From contig NZ_BAABCJ010000006.1 of assembly GCF_039538765.1 (NCBI RefSeq), positions 62,001 through 126,000 of the forward strand: a DNA stretch of 64,000 nucleotides, in the 5' to 3' direction. Positions 15,696 to 23,909 of this stretch are shown piece after piece. The stretch's first letter is position 1. The number at the start of each line of letters is the position of its first letter. A model generated the notes under the pieces. The model had not been told where the DNA came from. It did no database searches and saw nothing but the letters and a program-made list of their open reading frames with translations. This DNA is from Zhihengliuella alba (GTDB lineage Bacteria; Actinomycetota; Actinomycetes; Actinomycetales; Micrococcaceae). The position numbers and the translations under genes are program-made.

Positions 15696-16879
15696 CCACC
15701 ACCGTCAGTCCGATCGCCGACCTCGAAGCGCCGCTGAAGTTCGCGTACTGGGTGCCCAACGTCTCCGGCGGGCTGGTGGTCTCCACCATCGAGCAGCGCA
15801 CCAGCTGGGACTTCGACTACAACAAGAAGCTCGCGCGCATCGCCGAGCGCTCCGGCTTCGAGTACGCCCTGACGCAGACCCGCTACGCCGCGAGCTACGG
15901 GGCGGACAAGCAGCACGAGGCCACGAGCTTCTCCCTGGCGCTCCTCGGCGCCACCGAGCGACTCAAGGTCATCTCCGCCGTCCACCCGGGCATGTGGCAC
16001 CCCGGCGTGCTCGCGAAGTTCATCATCACGGCGGACCACATCTCCGGTGGGCGCTCCGCCGTCAACATCGTCTCCGGCTGGCTGAAGGACGAGTTCACCA
16101 AGTTCGGGCTCCCGTGGCTGGAGCACGATGCCCGGTACGACCGCACGCAGGAGTTCATCGACATCCTCCGCGGCCTCTGGACGGAGACCGGCTTCTCCTA
16201 CAGCGGCGACTACTACGACATCGACGAGTTCACGCTCAACCCGCCGCCCCTCGACATCCCCGGGCGCGCGCACCCGGAGGTCTTCTTCGGCGGCAACTCG
16301 ACGGCGGCGCAGTTCGCCGCCGGCAAGACCGCGGACTGGTACTTCTCCAACGGCCGCTCCCTCGAGGGCTTCCAGGAGAACATCGCCGGGGTCGTGAAGT
16401 CGGCCGCGGCCGGCCGCCGCGCCCCGAACCCGCCGAAGTTCGGCCTCAACGGCTTCGTCATCGCCCGCGACACGGAGGCCGAGGCCACCGAGACGCTCCG
16501 TGAGATCATCGCCAAGGCGCACCGTCCGGCCGTCGAGGGCTTCGCCGAGGCCGTCAAGGAGGCCGGCCAGTCCACCCGGGACGGCAAGGGCATGTGGGAG
16601 GACTCGACGTTCGAGGACATGGTCCAGTACAACGACGGCTTCCGCTCCAAGCTGATCGGCACCCCGGAGCAGATCGCGGAGCGGATCATCGAGTTCAAGA
16701 AGATCGGCGTGAACCTCATGCTGACCTGCTACCTGCACTTCCAGGAGGAGGTCGAGGCATTCGGCCGCGACGTCCTCCCGATCGTGCGCGAGCTCGAGGC
16801 CGACCTGGCCCGCCGGAACGGCACCGAACTGAACACCGACCTCCTGCCCAGCACCGACCTCGAAGGGGCCCTCGCCTAG
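15692..16879 (+). CDS. sfnG: Dimethylsulfone monooxygenase SfnG (LLM-class flavin-dependent)
   Basis: 395 aa. LKFAYWVPNVSGGLVVSTIE, the TRYAASYGADKQHEATSFSL region, AVHPGMWHPGVLAKF, GRSAVNIVSGW, and FFGGNSTAAQFAAGKTADWY are characteristic of SfnG, the FMNH2-dependent enzyme that converts dimethylsulfone to methanesulfinate. It is cytosolic and needs reduced flavin from a separate reductase, which is not in this window. AGGAG lies five bases before ATG 15692. It is immediately followed, without a gap, by metY. Together with ssuBAC it forms an organosulfur scavenging set under SAM riboswitches. Confidence 0.9.
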   Translation: MTTTVSPIADLEAPLKFAYWVPNVSGGLVVSTIEQRTSWDFDYNKKLARIAERSGFEYALTQTRYAASYGADKQHEATSFSLALLGATERLKVISAVHPGMWHPGVLAKFIITADHISGGRSAVNIVSGWLKDEFTKFGLPWLEHDARYDRTQEFIDILRGLWTETGFSYSGDYYDIDEFTLNPPPLDIPGRAHPEVFFGGNSTAAQFAAGKTADWYFSNGRSLEGFQENIAGVVKSAAAGRRAPNPPKFGLNGFVIARDTEAEATETLREIIAKAHRPAVEGFAEAVKEAGQSTRDGKGMWEDSTFEDMVQYNDGFRSKLIGTPEQIAERIIEFKKIGVNLMLTCYLHFQEEVEAFGRDVLPIVRELEADLARRNGTELNTDLLPSTDLEGALA

Positions 16880-18346
16880 ATGACAGACCACCAGTTCGGC
16901 TTCCGGACCCGCGCTCTCCACGCCGGCGGCACCCCCGACGCCGAGCACGGCGCCCGGGCCGTGCCGATCTACCAGTCCACGAGCTTCGTGTTCAAGGACA
17001 CGGACGACGCCGCCAATCTGTTCGCGCTGCAGAAGTACGGCAACATCTACTCCCGCATCGGCAACCCCACGGTCGCTGCGTTCGAGGAGCGGATGGCCTC
17101 GCTCGAGGGCGGCATCGGGGCGGTCGCCACGGCGTCGGGCATGTCCGCCGAATTCGTCACCTTCGCCGCGCTCGCCCAGGCGGGCGACCACATCGTGGCG
17201 TCGTCGAAGCTCTACGGCGGCACCATCACGCAACTGGACGTGAGCCTGCGCCGCTTCGGCATCGACACCACGTTCGTGGACTCCACCGAGGCCGCCGACT
17301 TCGAGGCCGCGATCCAGGAGAACACCAAGGCGCTCTACACCGAGGTCGTGGCGAACCCCTCCGGAGACGTCGTCGACCTGGACGGACTCGCCGCAGTGGC
17401 CCGCCGGCACGGCATTCCACTGGTCGTCGACTCGACGCTGACGCCGCCGTACCTGCTGCGCCCGATCGAGCACGGCGCGGACATCGTCATCCACTCGGCC
17501 ACCAAGTTCATCGGCGGGCACGGCACCACGCTCGGCGGCGTGGTGATCGAGGCCGGCACGTTCGACTGGGGCAACGGCAAGTTCCCCACGATGACGGCCC
17601 CGGTCCCGAGCTACGGCAACGTCTCCTGGTGGGGAAACTTCGGCGAGTACGGCTTCCTGACCAAGCTGCGGTCGGAGCAGCTGCGCGACTTCGGGCCGGC
17701 CCTGTCGGCCCAGTCCGCGTTCCAGCTGCTGCAGGGCGTGGAGACCCTGGCCCAGCGGGTGGAGAACCACGTGGCGAACGCCCAGCGGGTGGCCGCCTGG
17801 CTGGAGGCGGATCCCCGAGTCACCTACGTGAACTACGCGGGGCTGGAGTCCCACCCGCAGCACGATCGGGCACGGGAGCTGTTCCCGCGCGGCGTCGGCT
17901 CGGTCTTCAGCTTCGGCGTCGAGGGCGGCCGGGAGGCGGGCGAGCGCTTCATCGAGACGCTGCAGCTCGCATCCCACCTGGCGAACATCGGCGACGCGCG
18001 CACCCTGGTGCTGCACCCGGCGTCGACCACGCACCAGCAGCTGACCCCGGCGCAGCTCCTGGCCGGGGGCGTGCCGGAGGACCTCGTCCGACTCTCCGTG
18101 GGCATCGAGGACGTCGAGGACATCCTGTGGGATCTGGACCAGGCGCTGGAGGCCTCGCAGCGGCGAGCCCCGGCGAAGTCGGGATCCGCCACGGCGTATG
18201 CCGAGCCCACCTACGACGGCGCCGCGTGCGCCCTCCCGGCCACCGGGACCGCACCCAGCACCGAGTCGTCCAGCAGCGAGGCGTCCAACACCGAGTCATC
18301 CAACACCGAGTCATCCAGCACCGCGCAGATCGGAGCCGCCCAGTGA
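16880..18346 (+). CDS. metY: O-acetylhomoserine sulfhydrylase (homocysteine synthase)
   Basis: 488 aa PLP enzyme of the Cys/Met metabolism family. The PLP lysine is in HSATKFIGGHGTTLGG; FRTRALHAGGTPD, YSRIGNPTVAAFEERMASLEGG, and DSTLTPPYLLRPIEHGADI are typical of MetY. It joins sulfide to O-acetylhomoserine, giving homocysteine and acetate. The start is the base after the sfnG stop. The last about 55 residues form a Ser/Thr/Glu-rich tail with a five-residue repeat encoded by 15-bp repeats, beyond the usual length of about 430. Confidence 0.93.
   Translation: MTDHQFGFRTRALHAGGTPDAEHGARAVPIYQSTSFVFKDTDDAANLFALQKYGNIYSRIGNPTVAAFEERMASLEGGIGAVATASGMSAEFVTFAALAQAGDHIVASSKLYGGTITQLDVSLRRFGIDTTFVDSTEAADFEAAIQENTKALYTEVVANPSGDVVDLDGLAAVARRHGIPLVVDSTLTPPYLLRPIEHGADIVIHSATKFIGGHGTTLGGVVIEAGTFDWGNGKFPTMTAPVPSYGNVSWWGNFGEYGFLTKLRSEQLRDFGPALSAQSAFQLLQGVETLAQRVENHVANAQRVAAWLEADPRVTYVNYAGLESHPQHDRARELFPRGVGSVFSFGVEGGREAGERFIETLQLASHLANIGDARTLVLHPASTTHQQLTPAQLLAGGVPEDLVRLSVGIEDVEDILWDLDQALEASQRRAPAKSGSATAYAEPTYDGAACALPATGTAPSTESSSSEASNTESSNTESSSTAQIGAAQ
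18269..18328. repeat. Four 15-bp tandem repeats in the metY 3' end
   Basis: Units TCCAGCAGCGAGGCG, TCCAACACCGAGTCA (twice, exact) and TCCAGCACCGCGCAG. In frame, they encode the Ser-Asn/Ser-Thr-Glu-Ser tail of MetY. Confidence 0.8.
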
Positions 18347-18858
18347 CCGCCGAAACCACCGCAGCGGCCGCGCCGGCCCGTTCATGGCGGGGTCCGAGCG
18401 CGGCCGAGCGCCTGCGGATCCTCGGGGAGACGACGTCGATCGCGATCGTGGGCGCGTCCAACAAGCCCTCGCGCGCCAGCTACTTCGTGGCGACCTACCT
18501 CCTGTCCTCCACGCGGTACCGGGTGTACTTCGTGAACCCGGTGGTGGACGAGATCCTGGGCCAGCCCGTCTACAAGTCCCTGGCTGATCTGCCGGAGTCC
18601 CCGGACCTGGTGGAGGTCTTCCGCAAGCACGACGACCTGCCGGGCGTCCTGGAGGAGGCGAAGGCCGCGGGCGCGAAGACCCTGTGGCTGCAGCTCGGCT
18701 CGTGGCATGAGGACGTCGCCCGCGACGCCGAGGCGGCCGGGATGAACGTGGTGATGGACCGCTGCGTGAAGATCGAGCACGCCCGCTTCCACGGTGGGCT
18801 ACACCTGGCCGGGTTCGACACCGGCGTGATCAGCTCCAAGCGCCAGCTCCTCGCCTGA
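18343..18858 (+). CDS. CoA-binding (Rossmann) domain protein
   Basis: 171 aa. IAIVGASNKPSRASYFVATYLLSS, then YRVYFVNPVVDEILGQPVYKSLADLP, DLVEVFRKHDDLPGVLEEA and KTLWLQLGSWHEDVARDAEAAGMNVVMDRCVKIEH match the CoA_binding_2 (YccU-type) family. The GTG start overlaps the metY stop as GTGA, so translation is coupled. Such proteins often neighbour metY or metX in actinobacteria; a role in sensing or handling CoA or acetyl groups during homocysteine synthesis is inference only. Confidence 0.85.
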   Translation: MTAETTAAAAPARSWRGPSAAERLRILGETTSIAIVGASNKPSRASYFVATYLLSSTRYRVYFVNPVVDEILGQPVYKSLADLPESPDLVEVFRKHDDLPGVLEEAKAAGAKTLWLQLGSWHEDVARDAEAAGMNVVMDRCVKIEHARFHGGLHLAGFDTGVISSKRQLLA

Positions 18859-18884
18859 CCGGACGGATCCCGACCGGACGGATG

Positions 18885-18911
18885 GGGTCCGCCGTCGACG
18901 ACGGCGGGCCC
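18885..18911. terminator. Hairpin after the sfnG-metY operon
   Basis: GGGTCCGCCGTC (18885-18896) and GACGGCGGGCCC (18900-18911) form a 12-bp stem with one G-U pair and a three-base loop, 27 bases past the last stop. There is no T-run, but it separates convergent transcription units. Confidence 0.5.
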
Positions 18912-18994
18912 AGCCGTTCCGTCACGGCCGGAGCGTCAGCGAGGCCGCCGCGGCCTGCTCCTCCCGGGGCGGTCGCCGTGACCGGGTGGCGAGG

Positions 18995-19822
18995 CTACTT
19001 CCCGTCCTTCTTCGGCGTGCCCTTCCCGCCCTGGTCCGCAGCAGCGTCCTTGGCGGCCTTGCCATTGACGGCCGGCTCGCCCGAGCCCTGGTCCTTCGGC
19101 GCCTTCTGGGCGGCCTTCCCGGCCTGCCGCTCCGCAGCCTCGCGGGCCTTCCGGGCCTCCTGCGCTGCCTTGCGCTCGGCCCGCTCTCGCGCGCGCTCGG
19201 CCTGCTCGGCCTCCTGCGCAGCGTTCCGCTCGGCCCGCTCCGACCGGTCCGCCGAAGACTCCGAGGCGCTCGACGACTCTGAAGCGCTCGAGGCCGGGCC
19301 CGCCGTCGAGGGATCGCCGGGGACGCTCGACGGTGCCTCGGCCTCGTCCGTGCCGGTGGTCGTCGGCGCTGCCGAGGACTCGACGAGGGGGACGTCGAGC
19401 GGCGTGGGCTCCGCCTTCGGCGACACGTGGACCACCAGGCTGATCTCCGGCGGCTCGGGACGGTCCGAGTCGGCGGCGGCGGTCCCGGCGATCCCCGCTG
19501 CACCGAGCGCGACGATCGCGAAGCCCGCGGTGAAACCGCCACGACGACGACGGCGGCGGGACGCCGCCAGGTCAACCACGGGGGCCGGCGCCTGTGCTCC
19601 GGCGGAGCGCTGGATCTCGTCGAGGCCCACCTCGCCGGAGAGGAGGTCGGCCAGCGGGCCGGTGGGAGCCGGGGGCTCGACGCGTGCGGCCGCGGCGAGC
19701 TCGGCGATCTCCTCGCGCACTCCGGCGACGCTGAGGAGCTCCGCCTCGGTCAGGGCCTCGCGCAGGACCTCCTCGGCGCGCTGGTAGTCACCGGGTCCGG
19801 GCGTCGGTTTGGGCTCATGCAT
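18995..19822 (-). CDS. Membrane-anchored anti-sigma factor candidate with long charged tail
   Basis: 275 aa. An N-terminal cytosolic part (about 1-90) precedes one transmembrane helix after RRRRRR (GGFTAGFAIVALGAAGIAG, about 95-117), then an extracytoplasmic low-complexity region: Ser/Ala/Glu, then a highly charged Ala/Lys/Glu/Arg repeat-like helix (about 190-260) and a Lys/Gly-rich end. Its ATG overlaps the end of the ECF sigma gene by eight bases, the usual arrangement for an anti-sigma. No zinc-binding HxxxCxxC motif is visible, so it is not a classical ZAS domain. The assignment is from position and topology. Confidence 0.6.
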   Translation of the reverse strand: MHEPKPTPGPGDYQRAEEVLREALTEAELLSVAGVREEIAELAAAARVEPPAPTGPLADLLSGEVGLDEIQRSAGAQAPAPVVDLAASRRRRRRGGFTAGFAIVALGAAGIAGTAAADSDRPEPPEISLVVHVSPKAEPTPLDVPLVESSAAPTTTGTDEAEAPSSVPGDPSTAGPASSASESSSASESSADRSERAERNAAQEAEQAERARERAERKAAQEARKAREAAERQAGKAAQKAPKDQGSGEPAVNGKAAKDAAADQGGKGTPKKDGK

Positions 19823-20366
19823 GCTCGCCGGCCTCCTCGAGGGACCTGCGCATCGCCAGCAACCCGCGCCGCTGGAGCTGCTTGACGGCTCCGGCCGTCT
19901 TGCCGAGGATCTCGGCGGTCTCGTCGACGCTCATTCCGGCGACCACGCGCAGGAGGATGCACTCGCGCTGCTCGGAGGCGATCGAGTCGAGGACGCCGCT
20001 GAGGTGGCTCGATTCCAGCTGGTCCAGCAGTGCGTCCTGGGGCGAGGGCTCCAGGCGGGGGTCCGCGCCGGCGTCGTACTCCACGACGTAGGGCGCGCGC
20101 GCCCGGGCGCGCGTGGCGTCGACCATCCGTGCGTGGGCGACGGAGAACGTGAATCGGCGCAGCCCATCGACTCCGCCGGTCACTTCGGCAAGACGGGAGA
20201 ACACGGTTAGGAAGACCTCCTGCGCCGTGCCATCCGGATCCTCGACGCCTCTGGCGGTGAGATAGCCGGTGACCTGGCCTGCGAGTGACTGGTAGATGAG
20301 GGTGAGGGCTTCGGGCTCGCCGCGCCGAGCCTGCTCGAGCACGTCATGCGTCAGCGCTGCGGCCAT
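19815..20366 (-). CDS. ECF-type RNA polymerase sigma factor
   Basis: 183 aa. Region 2 runs from DVLEQARRGEPEALTLIYQSLAGQ to RFTFSVAHARMVDATRARAR. Region 4 is LDSIASEQRECILLRVVAGMSV, DETAEILGKTAGAVKQLQRRGL. Overlaps the downstream membrane protein gene, forming a sigma/anti-sigma pair. Likely controls an envelope stress response and its own operon; targets unknown. An 8-10-8 inverted repeat lies 14-40 bases before the start codon. Confidence 0.88.
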   Translation of the reverse strand: MAAALTHDVLEQARRGEPEALTLIYQSLAGQVTGYLTARGVEDPDGTAQEVFLTVFSRLAEVTGGVDGLRRFTFSVAHARMVDATRARARAPYVVEYDAGADPRLEPSPQDALLDQLESSHLSGVLDSIASEQRECILLRVVAGMSVDETAEILGKTAGAVKQLQRRGLLAMRRSLEEAGEHA

Positions 20367-20380
20367 CTCACCCCCCGATC

Positions 20381-20406
20381 AGTTTCGAGACTTCCGTGTC
20401 GAAACT
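20381..20406. promoter_or_regulatory. 8-10-8 inverted repeat before the sigma factor gene
   Basis: AGTTTCGA (20381-20388) and TCGAAACT (20399-20406) are exact inverted repeats, next to an AT-rich ATATAG element. This is in the leader/promoter region of the minus-strand sigma gene; the rest of 20407-20647 also holds the dyad CCGTAA-G-TTACGG (20499-20511) and nothing coding that I can support. Confidence 0.4.
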
Positions 20407-20647
20407 ATATCAGCGGGGAAGAAGAAGGAGCCGGACCGAAAATCGTTGGGGGGAAACTCTCGGCCCGGCTCCACAGACGTAATCGCGCGGCCCGGCCCGT
20501 AAGTTACGGTCACGGCCAACTTTTCTGAGAATTATCTGCGACTGCCCGGGATTCGCATGATTCCGGGGTTTTCGATTCGTCCGAGCTTGAGCCCGCCTTG
20601 AGACTGGTACGCCTAGAGACTCGGCCGCCGAGGACCGCCGCGTCCGG

Positions 20648-21427
20648 TCAGAGCCGACGATTGGCGAGGACGGGGAGGAACTCCCGGACCTCGTCGATCC
20701 GCCTGCGGGTCACGTCCACGGTGACGAGCCCCTCCGGCTCGTCGTCCAGATAGTCCACCGGGATGCCCAGGGGGTCCAGCACCGCCGAGTGGCCGACCGT
20801 GTTGGCGGAGCTGGTTCCGGCGGCCGCGATCCAGACGGTGTTCTCCACGGCGCGGGCCTTCAGCAGCGTCTCCCAGTGCTCGATCTTGTGGTCGCCCTTG
20901 AACCAGGCGGCTGCGACGAGCAGGAGGTCGGCCCCGTCGACGGCGAGACGGCGGGCCATCTCGGGGAAGCGGATGTCGTAGCAGGTCATGACGCCGACCT
21001 TGAGGCCGCCGAGCTCGAAGACCCCGATCCCGTCGGTGTCGCCGGCCATGATCCGGCTGGACTCCTGGTAGCTGAAGGCGTCGTACAGGTGGACCTTCCG
21101 GTACGTCCGCACGATTCGACCGGTCTCGTCCACCACCACGAGGGTGTTGTACGGGCGCTCCTCGCCGCTCGACTCGTAGCCGCCGGCGACGATCGCGATC
21201 GACTCATCGGCCGCGATGAAGCTCAGCTGCTGGACGAACGTGCTCCAGTCCCGATCGACGGCGGCGCGGAGGTCCCCCTCCACGTGGCGGACGGTGAACA
21301 TCGTCTCCTCCGGCAGGAGGATCAGCTGGGCACCCTCCTGCCTGGCCTGTCGCGTCAGCCGGCGCACGGTCTGCAGGTTCTCCTGCAGGTCGCCGGACGG
21401 GTTGAGCTGACCGACACTGATTCTCAT
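20648..21427 (-). CDS. Carbon-nitrogen hydrolase (nitrilase superfamily)
   Basis: 259 aa. The catalytic triad is visible: Glu in LLPEETMF, Lys in YRKVHLYDAF, and Cys in GVMTCYDIRFPEMARRL. The pattern fits Nit/omega-amidase-like or aliphatic amidase-like members acting on small amides. Starts at ATG 21427 with AGGAGG upstream; TAGGGT further upstream is a candidate -10. It lies 120 bases downstream of purA on the same strand but no functional link is evident. The substrate is not predictable. Confidence 0.85.
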   Translation of the reverse strand: MRISVGQLNPSGDLQENLQTVRRLTRQARQEGAQLILLPEETMFTVRHVEGDLRAAVDRDWSTFVQQLSFIAADESIAIVAGGYESSGEERPYNTLVVVDETGRIVRTYRKVHLYDAFSYQESSRIMAGDTDGIGVFELGGLKVGVMTCYDIRFPEMARRLAVDGADLLLVAAAWFKGDHKIEHWETLLKARAVENTVWIAAAGTSSANTVGHSAVLDPLGIPVDYLDDEPEGLVTVDVTRRRIDEVREFLPVLANRRL

Positions 21428-21547
21428 CGCTGCCTCCTGAGGGCGGGACCGGTCTGATGCGTCCACCCTACGCACCGGAGGGGGTTGGCGCACTGGATCC
21501 GAGGACGACGACGTAGGCGCCGTCGGCCGCGACCGTCCGTGCCCCGC

Positions 21548-22837
21548 TCAGCCCTCGATCAGGTCGTGGCGCACGATCGTCTGCTCGCGGTCCGGGCCCA
21601 CGCCGATCGCCGAGATCCGCGTCCCGGACATCGCCTCGAGGGACAGCACGTAGTTGCGCGCATTCTCGGGGAGGTCGTCGAGCGTGCGGGCCCCGGTGAT
21701 GTCCTCGGTCCAGCCGTCGAAGTACTCGAAGATGGGCTTGGCGTGGTGGAACTCGGTCTGCGTCATCGGCATCTCGTCGTGCCGGACGCCGTCGACGTCG
21801 TACGCCACGCAGACCGGGATCCGGTCGAGCCCGGTGAGCACGTCGAGCTTCGTCACGAAGTAGTCCGTGAAGCCGTTGACGCGCGAGGCATGGCGCGCCA
21901 GCACGGCGTCGTACCATCCGCAGCGGCGCGGCCGGCCGGTGTTCACGCCGAACTCCCCGCCGGTCCGCTGCAGGTACTCGCCCATGTCGTCGAAGAGCTC
22001 GGTGGGGAACGGGCCGGCGCCGACGCGGGTGGTGTAGGCCTTGATGATGCCCACGGACCGGTCGATCCGGGTGGGGCCGATGCCCGAGCCCACGGACGCG
22101 CCGCCCGCGGTGGGGTTGGAGCTGGTGACGAACGGGTAGGTGCCGTGGTCCACGTCCAGGAACGTCGCCTGGCCGCCCTCCATGAGGACCACCTTGCCCT
22201 CGTCCAGCGCGTTGTTCAGCTCCAGGGTCGCGTCGATCATCAAGGGGCGCAGGCGCTCGGCGAAGGAGAGGAAGTACTCGACGATCTCCTCGACCTCGAC
22301 GCTGCGCCGGTTGTAGACCTTGAGCAGCAGCTCGTTCTTCTGCCGCAGCGAGCCCTCCACCTTCTGGCGGAGGATCGACTCGTCGAAGACGTCCTGCACG
22401 CGGATGCCGAGGCGGCCGATCTTGTCCATGTACGCGGGGCCGATGCCCCGGCCCGTGGTGCCGATGGCGCGCTTGCCGAGGAAGCGCTCCGTGACCTTGT
22501 CCATCGTCTGGTGGTACGGGGCCACCAGGTGGGCGTTGGCGGAGACGCGGAGCTTCGACGTGTCGGCGCCGCGGGCCTCGAGGCCGTCGATTTCCTCGAA
22601 CAGGGCCTCGAGGTTCACCACGCAGCCGTTGCCGATGATCGGGACGGCGTTCGGCGAGAGGATGCCGGCGGGAAGGAGCTTGAGCTCGTACTTCTCGCCG
22701 CCGACGACGACGGTGTGGCCGGCGTTGTTGCCGCCGTTGGGCTTGACCACGTAGTCGACGCGGCCGCCGAGCAGGTCAGTCGCCTTGCCCTTGCCCTCGT
22801 CGCCCCACTGGGCCCCTACGATCACGATTGCTGGCAT
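21548..22837 (-). CDS. purA: Adenylosuccinate synthetase
   Basis: 429 aa, full length. The GTP-binding GDEGKGK is at residues 12-18, the NGGNNAGHTVV catalytic region follows, and EGGQATFLDVDHGTYPFVTSSN and the TGRPRRCGWYD block are diagnostic. It makes adenylosuccinate from IMP, aspartate and GTP in AMP synthesis. GGGGGAGGA lies before ATG 22837, deciding the start. The 310-base leader holds two alternative hairpins (see findings). Confidence 0.97.
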   Translation of the reverse strand: MPAIVIVGAQWGDEGKGKATDLLGGRVDYVVKPNGGNNAGHTVVVGGEKYELKLLPAGILSPNAVPIIGNGCVVNLEALFEEIDGLEARGADTSKLRVSANAHLVAPYHQTMDKVTERFLGKRAIGTTGRGIGPAYMDKIGRLGIRVQDVFDESILRQKVEGSLRQKNELLLKVYNRRSVEVEEIVEYFLSFAERLRPLMIDATLELNNALDEGKVVLMEGGQATFLDVDHGTYPFVTSSNPTAGGASVGSGIGPTRIDRSVGIIKAYTTRVGAGPFPTELFDDMGEYLQRTGGEFGVNTGRPRRCGWYDAVLARHASRVNGFTDYFVTKLDVLTGLDRIPVCVAYDVDGVRHDEMPMTQTEFHHAKPIFEYFDGWTEDITGARTLDDLPENARNYVLSLEAMSGTRISAIGVGPDREQTIVRHDLIEG

Positions 22838-23147
22838 GGGATCCTCCCCCTTGCTTGGGTCAGCGTCCGGTCCTTGGCTGCGCCGACCGCCGGTGGGCGG
22901 GGCGGCGCGGAACCGGGTTCCGGTCTGGACCGGACACACGAAAGCCCCTGGTCTCCCACCGGCCATGGTCCTCGTCGAGATCCGCATCGGTTCAGCGATC
23001 CGGGCATGCCAGTTGTAAGAGTCAGGGGCTCTTACAACCTGAGTTTACCGTTCGGCGGTGCTTTCCGCGAGCTTCCGCTACCGGTACGTCCGTATACTTC
23101 GAGAAATTCCGCCGTTCCCCGACGGCCCTATCCATGAAGCGCGATCC
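22838..23147. other. Intergenic leader between purA and the SDR gene, with competing hairpins
   Basis: No gene is supported in these 310 bases. In the purA sense they contain a perfect 10-bp hairpin (GTTGTAAGAG at 23012-23021 and CTCTTACAAC at 23029-23038) whose loop and flank include AGCCCCTG; this can instead pair with CAGGGGCT (22943-22950 complement), which is followed by TTCG. The two structures exclude each other, as in an attenuator. Confidence 0.45.
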
Positions 23148-23900
23148 ATGAAGCGAGGGACTGTGCCCTACACACTCGTCACCGGCGGCGGCCGGGGCAT
23201 CGGGGCGGCGGTCTGCCGCCGGCTCGCCCGGGACGGGCACGACGTCGCCCTCGGCTACGCGCACGACGGCGACGCGGCGGAGCGCGTGGCCGCCGACGTC
23301 CGAGCCCTCGGACGTGCCGCCGTCGTACTCCGCGCCGACGTGACGGACCCCGGCCAGGTGGAGCGGCTCTTCGCCGAGGCCGGCGCGGCAGGTCGCCTCA
23401 CGGGCCTGGTCAACAACGCCGGCGCCGCGACCGCCGTCGGACCGCTGGCCGACCTCGACCCGGAGGCCATCCGGCGGGACCTCGAGGTCAACCTCTACGG
23501 CGCCGTCCTCTGCGCCCGAGCGGCCGTGCGGGCGTTCCTCGCCGACGAGGCGGCACCCGGCGAGCGCAGTGCGATCGTGAACATCTCTTCGGCCGCGGCG
23601 CAGCTGGGCGGCCCGGACACGTACGTCCACTACGCGGCGGCGAAGGCGGGCGTCGAGGCGCTCACGGTGGGGCTCGCCCGGGAGGTCGGCCCGCAGGGGA
23701 TCCGGGTCAACGCGGTCTCGCCGGGGACGATCTGGACGGACTTCCACGCGGACCCCGGACGTCCGGCCCGCGTGGGTGCGGCAGTGCCGCTGGGCCGCGC
23801 CGGCGAACCGGACGAGATCGCCGGAGCGGTCTCCTGGATGCTCTCGGCCGATGCGTCCTACGCCAACGGCAGCGTCCTCAAGGTCGCCGGCGGACTGTAG
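23148..23900 (+). CDS. Short-chain dehydrogenase/reductase (FabG-like)
   Basis: 250 aa classical SDR. The NAD(P)-binding TGGGRGIGAAVCRRLA, NNAG (LVNNAGAAT), catalytic Ser in VNISSAAAQLG, YxxxK in YVHYAAAKAGVEAL and the PGTIWTDFH region are complete. The closest type is 3-oxoacyl-ACP reductase-like or sugar dehydrogenase-like SDRs with a C-terminal YANGSVLKVAGGL. The ATG 23148 lacks a clear ribosome binding site; GTG 23163, after GAGGGA, is a good alternative. Converges on bioB with nine bases between stops. Confidence 0.88.
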   Translation: MKRGTVPYTLVTGGGRGIGAAVCRRLARDGHDVALGYAHDGDAAERVAADVRALGRAAVVLRADVTDPGQVERLFAEAGAAGRLTGLVNNAGAATAVGPLADLDPEAIRRDLEVNLYGAVLCARAAVRAFLADEAAPGERSAIVNISSAAAQLGGPDTYVHYAAAKAGVEALTVGLAREVGPQGIRVNAVSPGTIWTDFHADPGRPARVGAAVPLGRAGEPDEIAGAVSWMLSADASYANGSVLKVAGGL

Positions 23901-23909
23901 CGGGGCGGA

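Noticed and set aside
15680..18034. 784-codon minus-strand open frame
   Set aside because: Antisense shadow of sfnG and metY, both of which have complete family motifs.
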